Part shown: piece after piece, positions 13,300 to 18,506 of the stretch
Layout of the letters: every line of letters begins with the position of its first letter
Numbering within the stretch: the first letter of the stretch is position 1
Assembly: GCA_964359435.1 (NCBI GenBank)
Contig: CAYHSY010000014.1
Location: forward strand, 1-18,506
Length of the DNA: 18,506 bases
Origin: CAYHSY01 sp964359435
Lineage (GTDB): Bacteria; Patescibacteriota; Minisyncoccia; UBA6257; JAUSGH01
Reading direction: 5' to 3'
Position numbers and translations under genes: made by a program
The notes under the pieces: model-generated
What the model was told of the DNA's origin: nothing
What the model saw: the letters and a program-made list of their open reading frames with translations, nothing else
Database searches by the model: none

Positions 13300-13318
13300 G
13301 CCCCACCTCCTCCCTATC

Positions 13319-13367
13319 AGAAGACCTCCTCTCGCGCCTCGCGCGATTGCGGGGTCTTCTTTTTTTA
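13319..13367 (+). terminator. Intrinsic terminator of the 12985 gene
   Basis: AGAAGACC (13319-13326) pairs with GGTCTTCT (13353-13360) around a GC-rich internal hairpin. Seven or more T follow. Confidence 0.88.
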
Positions 13368-13447
13368 TTTGCTTAATTTCAATAAATATGATAGGTTATA
13401 GCAGGAACATTGATTATTACCTGAACCGTTATTTGGGAGTCGCAGCC

Positions 13448-14170
13448 ATGGATAAATCAGATTGGCACGGCTTGGATGCTTATATCCGTTCTCTTGGCCC
13501 CAGGCCTCAATTCAACGCGGAACAAGAGCGCGCGCTTGCGTTGCGTATGCGGCTTGACTCGGATCCTAAAGCGATGGAGCTGCTTGTCCGGAGCGTTCTT
13601 ATGACGGTGATTAAAGTCGCGCATAAGCAAGCGCGTTCTTCGGTCATATCGGTCATTGATTTAGTCCAGGAAGGTAACGTTGAGGTTTTGAGGGCATTAG
13701 CCGATTTTGATCCGGAGAGAGGCATGCGCTTAAATACCTATGTCTTCCGGAGAGTCCGGCAAAGGTTGCGCGATCTTCTTGTCAAAGCCATACGCGTCAG
13801 GCAAGCGCATGAGAAATTCATCAGTGGTTTTCATCGTCCGGACGACTCGTCAAATCCTGATCCGCCCGCCATTGGGCGCTTGGATAGGGAAGCGCTGGGT
13901 CTGATGATCTTTGAGGCCATGCGGGGCTTGCCGCTTCGGGAACGCATCATCTTGGAGCTCTGTTTCGGTTTGGGTCCTTATTCCGAGCACTCCTGTCGGC
14001 AGATCGGTCGTTTTCTGAACCTTTCCCATGCGCGAGTCGCTAAACTGATCGGACAGGCGCTGGACTATCTCCGTGGTGATATGGATCTGTTGCGCGCCAT
14101 GAAAACCAGGTTTCCGAACGGGGATTTTACCCGGATTGCATCCGGGCATGAGACGCCCCAATCGCCTTGA
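13448..14170 (+). CDS. Second sigma-70-family factor
   Basis: A 240-aa protein with sigma regions 2 and 4. Region 2 spans ~24-110: LVRSVLMTVIKVAHK, then VIDLVQEGNVEVLRALADFDPERGMRLNTYVFRRVRQRLRD. The core-binding DLVQEGN is intact, but the WWIRQ-type -10 recognition helix of RpoD is replaced by FRRVRQRLRD. Region 4 spans ~155-210: LPLRERIILELCFGL, then an HTH around RQIGRFLNLSHARVAKLIGQAL. Regions 1.1 and most of 3 are missing, so it is an alternative sigma. GGGAG 8 nt before the ATG at 13448 decides the start; an in-frame ATG at 13388 has no SD. It lies 600 nt after rpoD, between terminators. Confidence 0.82.
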   Translation: MDKSDWHGLDAYIRSLGPRPQFNAEQERALALRMRLDSDPKAMELLVRSVLMTVIKVAHKQARSSVISVIDLVQEGNVEVLRALADFDPERGMRLNTYVFRRVRQRLRDLLVKAIRVRQAHEKFISGFHRPDDSSNPDPPAIGRLDREALGLMIFEAMRGLPLRERIILELCFGLGPYSEHSCRQIGRFLNLSHARVAKLIGQALDYLRGDMDLLRAMKTRFPNGDFTRIASGHETPQSP

Positions 14171-14200
14171 CCCGGCACAGAGGATTGCCAGTCGTCATCC

Positions 14201-14232
14201 GCCCCCCAACCTTCGGGTTAAAGGGGGTTTTT
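14201..14232 (+). terminator. Intrinsic terminator of the alternative sigma gene
   Basis: CCCCC/GGGGG with an inner AACC/GGTT stem closed by a TTCG tetraloop, an AAA bulge on one side and five T. Confidence 0.88.
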
Positions 14233-14265
14233 GCTATATAAAACCTGGATTATTTGATGAAATCA

Positions 14266-14294
14266 TTGAAATACTTGCCTGGCCATGGTATATT
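14266..14294 (+). promoter_or_regulatory. Promoter of the 14301 gene
   Basis: TTGAAA (14266-14271), 17-nt spacer and TATATT (14289-14294). The ATG at 14301 is only 6 nt beyond the -10 box, so the transcript should start on or beside the start codon. Confidence 0.7.
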
Positions 14295-14300
14295 GATGTT

Positions 14301-16040
14301 ATGGTTAAAAACCTGAATAAGGGGTTGATTTCGCTTATTTTTCCGATCATTTTATTGATCGGCACACCCGTTTTCGCCCAAGATATAACCATCGCCGACC
14401 TGGGTATTGAATCTACCGGTATTTTGCCGTCTAATCCTTTCTATTTTTTCAAATCCCTGCGTCGTTCCATCCAAAACACCTTTTCCTGGAGCGATTTAAG
14501 CAAAGCCCAAACCCAGTTGGATTTTTTGAATGAACAAGCCGCCGAGATAAAACAGCTTGACGATATTAATCCTGATGAGCTGGCGGCTTTCGAGCGGGCT
14601 GTCAGGAATTATAATGAAACCGCCGGCGCGCTTAAAGATCGCCTGGCTGCCCTTAAAAACCGCGGGGACGCCGTAGCCAATTTTTCCGATATTCTGATTG
14701 GCCGTATTTTGAAACACAAAGAGATTCTGGACGGACTTTTAGGTAAATTCAAAAATAGGGAAGACGCCATTGAATTTTATAATTTGGTACTCTCATCCGA
14801 AGATCGGTTGGCGCGGGTCTTAGCCATGGTGCCCGGGAATATTGAAAACGTCAAAAAATTTCGTGAAAGATTCGCCGCCTCCGTTGCCGGTCAGCGCGGA
14901 GAACTTAGGGAATTTTTGGCCGTGGAATTGGTGAATGACATGGATCAGCATATCGCCGACACCGATACCAAAGATGCCTTGCTCAAACTTAAAGATGATT
15001 TATTGGTAAAATGGCTAGGTCGTTTGAAGGGTATGAAGGTCGGGGTCTTGAAGGGCGGCAATGAGTCGGAAGTTATCAGGGCTTTGGGCGATTTGCCCGG
15101 TGACAGCCGCAAACGTCTCCGCGTACTTGATGAAGCTCGCGAAAAAGTTACGGATACCGATACTAAGAATAAGATCAATCTTCTGCGGCAGAAAATGCTG
15201 GATTCAATCCGCGAGGAGAGCCGCATTTCCAAAGAAGGCATCCGCCAATTTTTGGATGAGGTCGCGGTTTTGATAAAAGACGTGGAATCACGGTTAGTAA
15301 AGGAGGGCAATCTTCGTGGCAGTTCCGCCGAGCTTTTGGCGCGAGCCCGTTTTAACTTGGAATCGGCCGAAAAATTTTATGGGGATGAGGCCTATGGCAG
15401 CGCCTATGGCGCCGGGATCGCGGCTTCCGCCGCCGCCCAAAACGTCCTTTCCAATACTTTGGTTCGCGGCAGCGATTATGTTGACGAATTGAAGAGCATT
15501 AAGCAGCAATACGACGCTTTGTTCGGATCGGCTCGCGCCGCCGGACTTGACGGGAAACGCCAGTCCAATCTTTTCTCTATGTTTACTGACGCGGAAAAGC
15601 AGATTGCTAAGGTGGCCGACCTTATTAACGCCGGTTCGGAATCGCCCAAAATAGCGACCGCCTTGCGGGAAGTCAAATCTTCGCTTTCAGTCATAGATCA
15701 GCTTATAGGCGATTTGCAATTGCCGGCCGGGGAAGAAGCTGCGTCGTCTGAAGCCGGGTCCGGTCGTGTTCAAGAAATTAGCACGGCCTATATAGTTGTT
15801 TCCAAAGACCAATTTGTGCCATCGGTGCTCAAGGTAAAAAAGGGTACCCGCGTGGTCTGGACTAACAATGACAGCATTCCGCATTGGGTGGTTTCGGCTC
15901 GCGGTCTTTTGTCCGATCTGGATTCGTTGAATGGTATTGAAAAAGACGCCGCGTATTCCTATCTCTTTAATGAAGTCGGCACCTGGAAATATCAGGATAA
16001 GCTGAATCCTTTAATTGTCGGCATTGTTGATGTTGAATAG
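14301..16040 (+). CDS. Secreted DUF5667-like protein with degenerate cupredoxin domain
   Basis: A 579-aa exported protein. The ATG at 14301 places a signal peptide (MVKNLNKGLISLIF...FAQD) at the N-terminus and sits beside its promoter. Residues ~35-80 (LPSNPFYFFKSLRRSIQNTF) resemble DUF5667. About 80-480 is predicted long alpha-helical, rich in Glu, Lys, Leu and Ala, probably coiled. The last ~75 residues have a blue-copper fold pattern: FVPSVLKVKKGTRVVWTNND, IPHWVVSA (His528), and VGTWKYQDKLNP. Related domains I recall have YHDHLNP where this has YQDKLNP, so two likely copper ligands are Gln565 and Lys567. Copper binding is therefore doubtful. Function unknown, probably envelope. Confidence 0.75.
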   Translation: MVKNLNKGLISLIFPIILLIGTPVFAQDITIADLGIESTGILPSNPFYFFKSLRRSIQNTFSWSDLSKAQTQLDFLNEQAAEIKQLDDINPDELAAFERAVRNYNETAGALKDRLAALKNRGDAVANFSDILIGRILKHKEILDGLLGKFKNREDAIEFYNLVLSSEDRLARVLAMVPGNIENVKKFRERFAASVAGQRGELREFLAVELVNDMDQHIADTDTKDALLKLKDDLLVKWLGRLKGMKVGVLKGGNESEVIRALGDLPGDSRKRLRVLDEAREKVTDTDTKNKINLLRQKMLDSIREESRISKEGIRQFLDEVAVLIKDVESRLVKEGNLRGSSAELLARARFNLESAEKFYGDEAYGSAYGAGIAASAAAQNVLSNTLVRGSDYVDELKSIKQQYDALFGSARAAGLDGKRQSNLFSMFTDAEKQIAKVADLINAGSESPKIATALREVKSSLSVIDQLIGDLQLPAGEEAASSEAGSGRVQEISTAYIVVSKDQFVPSVLKVKKGTRVVWTNNDSIPHWVVSARGLLSDLDSLNGIEKDAAYSYLFNEVGTWKYQDKLNPLIVGIVDVE

Positions 16041-16098
16041 GCCAAAATTGAACTAATGGCCGAATTATAAGATTTTTTGATTTTCGGCTTGCCGTATA

Positions 16099-16127
16099 TT
16101 GCTAATTGCCGATTTTTTTGGCATTAT
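16099..16127 (+). promoter_or_regulatory. Promoter of alaS
   Basis: TTGCTA (16099-16104), 17-nt spacer and CATTAT (16122-16127). The ATG is 7 nt beyond the -10 box with no SD, another leaderless layout. Confidence 0.5.
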
Positions 16128-16134
16128 TTTATTC

Positions 16135-17844
16135 ATGAACTCCTCCGAAATCAGACAAAAATTTTTGGACTTCTTCGCCACGCGCGGCCACAAAGTCGTC
16201 AAGTCATCGTCGCTTCTCCCCGGCGATCCTTCGGTGTTGTTCACCACCGCCGGCATGCAGCAATTTAAGCCGTATTATGTGGGCGAAGCCGATCCTCTAA
16301 ACGACTTCGGTTCGCGGAACGCGGCGAGTGTTCAAAAATGCATCCGCACCTCTGACATTGACGAAGTGGGGGATGAATGCCACCTGACATTTTTTGAAAT
16401 GCTCGGCAACTTTTCTTTCGGCGGTTATTTCAAAGAAGAGGCCATCAAATGGGGTTATGAATTTATTACGGGGATGATGGGTCTCAAAATTGATTATGTA
16501 TCCGTGTTTGAAGGCGCGCCCGGCGTGCCGGCCGATCTTGAATCGGAAAAAATCTGGAAATCTCTGGACCAAAATATCGTGGTCAAGAAATTCGGCCGGG
16601 CTGATAATTTTTGGGGTCCGACGGGCGATGAGGGGCCCTGCGGCCCGACCACGGAAATCTATGTGGACGGCATCGAAATTTGGAACATTGTTTTTAACCA
16701 GTATTATCAGCAAAAAGATAAAACTTTGGAGCCCTTAAAAACCCCGGGCATCGACACCGGCATGGGGTTGGAGCGCTTGGTGAAGGTTGCGCAAAAAACA
16801 CCGACGGTTTTTGAAACGGATCTATTTACGCCTATCACCGCTCTTTTGCCCGATACTTTGGAAGTGCGGGTCAAGCGCATCTTGGCGGACCACGTCCGTG
16901 CCGTCGCGTTTCTTGTCTCCGACGGCGTTCGTCCCGGCAACAAAGACCAGGGTTATGTTTTGCGCCGGCTGATGCGCCGCATCGTAACCCACTTGCATCT
17001 CAACAATTCTAACGCCGGCGTTGACCATCTTTTTTCCAAAGTGGTGGAAATGTACAAGCCGGTTTATCCGGAACTGGATTCCATGCTGATCATCAACGAA
17101 TTCAAAGCCGAAGAAGAGAAGTTTATGAGGACCCTCCAGACGGGCTTGCGGGAATTAAGCCGGGTTTTGTTGCTTGATGCCGCCATGGCCTTCCGTCTTT
17201 ACGAAAGTTACGGTCTGCCTTACGAAATTATCAGGGAATTGGGCGGGGCCAAAGCCGCCGGTCTGAAGCGCGAAGATTTTGATTCGGAATTCCGCCGCCA
17301 TCAGGAGATTTCCCGCGCCGGCGCCGAGAAAAAATTCGGCGGCCATGGCCTGCTTTTGGACACCGGAGAATTGAAAGCGAAAGACGAAGAAGAGCTTAAA
17401 AAAGTTCTGCGCCTTCACACCGCGACCCATTTGCTCCAGCAGGCCCTGCGGGACGTTTTGGGGCCGGAAGTGGCCCAGCGGGGGAGTGATATCACCGTGG
17501 AGCGGACGCGGTTTGATTTTACGTTTTCCCGCAAAATGACGGACGAAGAAATTAAAAAAGTTGAAGAAATCGTCAATCAAAAGATCGCGGAGGACTTGCC
17601 CATGCAATTTAAGGAAATGCCTAAAGTCGAAGCCGAGAAAACCGGCGCGCTTCATTTCTTTAAGGCCAAGTATCCGGACATGGTGAAGGTTTATTTCGCG
17701 GGGCGCGACATTGCCTCTGCTTACAGCAAAGAATTCTGCGGCGGTCCGCATGTGGCCAACACAGGAGTTATTGGTAAATTCAAAATTCAGAAAGAAGAAG
17801 GCGTGTCCGCCGGCATAAGGAGAATCAGGGCCGTGGTGCTTTAA
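16135..17844 (+). CDS. alaS: Alanyl-tRNA synthetase, short form
   Basis: Charges tRNA-Ala. The ATG at 16135 gives MNSSEIRQKFLDFFATRGH, the normal AlaRS start, preferred over TTG at 16099. The class II catalytic domain has LFTTAGMQQFKPYY, FFEMLGNFSFGGYFKEEA, FWGPTGDEGPCGPTTEI and the motif 3 region GIDTGMGLERL. The tRNA-recognition domain follows (LADHVRAVAFLVSDGVRPGNKDQGYVLRR). The editing domain has HTATH (428-432) and CGGPH (535-539), giving the four zinc/editing ligands. The protein stops at 569 aa, while typical bacterial AlaRS is ~870, so the C-terminal C-Ala/DHHA1 part is absent. The C-terminus ends cleanly with GIRRIRAVVL, so this looks like a natural short form. Confidence 0.95.
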   Translation: MNSSEIRQKFLDFFATRGHKVVKSSSLLPGDPSVLFTTAGMQQFKPYYVGEADPLNDFGSRNAASVQKCIRTSDIDEVGDECHLTFFEMLGNFSFGGYFKEEAIKWGYEFITGMMGLKIDYVSVFEGAPGVPADLESEKIWKSLDQNIVVKKFGRADNFWGPTGDEGPCGPTTEIYVDGIEIWNIVFNQYYQQKDKTLEPLKTPGIDTGMGLERLVKVAQKTPTVFETDLFTPITALLPDTLEVRVKRILADHVRAVAFLVSDGVRPGNKDQGYVLRRLMRRIVTHLHLNNSNAGVDHLFSKVVEMYKPVYPELDSMLIINEFKAEEEKFMRTLQTGLRELSRVLLLDAAMAFRLYESYGLPYEIIRELGGAKAAGLKREDFDSEFRRHQEISRAGAEKKFGGHGLLLDTGELKAKDEEELKKVLRLHTATHLLQQALRDVLGPEVAQRGSDITVERTRFDFTFSRKMTDEEIKKVEEIVNQKIAEDLPMQFKEMPKVEAEKTGALHFFKAKYPDMVKVYFAGRDIASAYSKEFCGGPHVANTGVIGKFKIQKEEGVSAGIRRIRAVVL

Positions 17845-17867
17845 TGCAAGACCATGCATCGCTTAAT

Positions 17868-17896
17868 TTGACAAGTGGTGCGTGGTTTGCTATGCT
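17868..17896 (+). promoter_or_regulatory. Strong promoter of the 17938 gene
   Basis: Consensus TTGACA (17868-17873), 17-nt spacer and TATGCT (17891-17896), with an extended -10 TG at 17888-17889. The leader is about 35 nt and carries GGAGG (17913-17917) and AGGAGA (17927-17932). Confidence 0.75.
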
Positions 17897-17937
17897 TATT
17901 TGGTTAAGATTTGGAGGCAGTTTGACAGGAGATTACG

Positions 17938-18213
17938 ATGGATTTTTTGGTGGTGGCAACACCTTTTTTAGGCGGTCAATGTCTCTACCACAAGAAGGGC
18001 ACCGCGGAAGAGGTGGCGGCCTCGGACTTGGAGGCCGCGATCCTGGCCGGTCAGGAGATGATCGGCAAGGGCTCGCGGAAGGCGGTGGTCTACCATGACA
18101 CCGTCGGGGAAATGTTGTATTGGGGCTGCGCCGTCGCTTACACTTGGTGGGACGGGCGGCAGTTCAAGGTGTGGCGGCGTGATCAAACTCCGCCTCGTAA
18201 AAAAAGAGCGTGA
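17938..18213 (+). CDS. Small hypothetical protein, 91 aa
   Basis: I do not recognise this protein. It opens MDFLVVATPFLGGQCLYHKKGT and continues with an Ala/Glu-rich helix (AEEVAASDLEAAILAGQEMI), a KAVVYHDTVGEMLYWGCAVAYTWWDG core that looks like beta strands, and a basic tail (RRDQTPPRKKRA). The pattern suggests a compact alpha/beta domain. It has a strong promoter, an AGGAGA SD 5 nt before the ATG, and a perfect terminator, so the unit is very probably expressed. It is cytoplasmic by appearance. Confidence 0.7.
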   Translation: MDFLVVATPFLGGQCLYHKKGTAEEVAASDLEAAILAGQEMIGKGSRKAVVYHDTVGEMLYWGCAVAYTWWDGRQFKVWRRDQTPPRKKRA

Positions 18214-18217
18214 GGAG

Positions 18218-18253
18218 TGCCTCGCTCCGCTGGTCGGAGCGAGGCAACTTTTT
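18218..18253 (+). terminator. Intrinsic terminator of the 17938 gene
   Basis: A perfect 12-bp stem TGCCTCGCTCCG/CGGAGCGAGGCA with a short loop and five T. Confidence 0.93.
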
Positions 18254-18281
18254 GAGGTTACCGGTTTAGGGAGTTAGTATC

Positions 18282-18488
18282 ATGGAGACACCGGGTTTTT
18301 TGATCGGTTTCACGGTGTATGTCTTCCTGCTTGGTTTGTCGGCGCTGTTACAATATCTCAAACGGCATCAGGAGGAGGACGGTTCATTGGCCGGTTCGCT
18401 GATAATCTATGGCCTGGCAGCGGTACTCACGGCAGCATTGTATAATCATCTGCTGGGGCTGCCGCCCTTTGACGGTTGGCTCAACTGA
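18282..18488 (+). CDS. Small two-TM membrane protein, 68 aa
   Basis: Not recognised. There are two hydrophobic helices (about 5-24 and 37-57) joined by a charged loop KRHQEEDG. The short tail is LPPFDGWLN. AGGGAG (18268-18273) lies 8 nt before the ATG. No promoter is evident between the preceding terminator and this gene, so it may rely on readthrough or an unrecognised promoter. The next gene follows closely, so the two may be cotranscribed. Confidence 0.65.
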   Translation: METPGFLIGFTVYVFLLGLSALLQYLKRHQEEDGSLAGSLIIYGLAAVLTAALYNHLLGLPPFDGWLN

Positions 18489-18493
18489 CGATG

Positions 18494-18506
18494 GAGGTAG
18501 CGCCAT
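18494..18506 (+). CDS. Start of a further gene, cut by window end
   Basis: GGAGGT (18494-18499) lies 5 nt before AT at 18505-18506, where an ATG would be completed by the next base. It follows the 18282-18488 stop by 16 nt and is probably in the same operon. Only the ribosome-binding site is visible, so nothing can be said about the product. Confidence 0.4.

Noticed and set aside
12956..13387. A 404-codon plus-strand frame that joins the GC-rich region to the sigma-like gene
   Set aside because: The first part is an out-of-frame reading of the 12985-13299 gene. The terminator at 13319-13367 and the SD before 13448 separate the two genes.
17155..17859. 234-codon minus-strand frame opposite alaS
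   Set aside because: It covers the conserved AlaRS editing domain on the other strand, and has no SD or promoter.
1..18506. CRISPR array, insertion-sequence transposase or integrase
   Set aside because: No regularly spaced long repeats and no recognisable transposase or recombinase were found in any frame.

Overview
The window reads as chromosomal DNA from a Patescibacteria/CPR-type bacterium, probably of the Parcubacteria kind. The evidence is indirect. The rpsF-ssb-rpsR cluster is not followed by rplI (L9), S18 and L28 carry zinc-ligand cysteines, and AlaRS is only 569 aa without its C-terminal C-Ala domain. There is a secreted DUF5667-like protein and a tail-fibre-like surface protein whose repeat motif is common in these genomes. 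Several genes end in TGA and tryptophan is TGG, so UGA is a stop here, which argues against Absconditabacteria/Gracilibacteria.

Layout: 1-501 holds palindromes and a Trp-rich small gene with its own terminator. 640-3651 encodes two secreted surface proteins. 3699-5866 is rpsF-ssb-rpsR, a PAP2 phosphatase and rpmB, separated by repeat-rich spacers. 5867-6240 is an RNA locus: a possible 27-codon ORF, a ~73-nt promoter-to-terminator small RNA candidate, a degenerate tRNA-Val-like gene and a normal tRNA-Pro(GGG). 6277-9746 carries a two-TM membrane protein (minus strand), an EamA transporter, a C39-like peptidase with an extra N-terminal metal-motif domain, and an M14/AspA-like deacylase. 9820-12822 is dnaG-rpoD. 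12985-14170 is a very GC-rich basic small protein and a second sigma-70-family factor. 14301-17844 is a secreted DUF5667/cupredoxin-like protein and alaS. 17938-18506 has two small uncharacterised genes and the start of a third.

Two kinds of transcription unit alternate. Housekeeping and surface genes (640, rpsF, rpmB, 14301, alaS, perhaps dnaG) have a -10 box only about 6-10 nt before the ATG, so their mRNAs should be leaderless. The interspersed accessory genes (6810 minus, 6963, 8021, 9042, 12985, 13448, 17938, 18282) have leaders with strong GGAGG-type Shine-Dalgarno sites, and most have a private intrinsic terminator. The accessory genes look like small independent modules set between backbone blocks.

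The least ordinary spots are the small RNA/tRNA-like locus at 5890-6240, the second sigma factor beside rpoD with its GC-rich neighbour, and the HExxE + C39 two-domain protein. All assignments come from reading the sequence; no database search was run.
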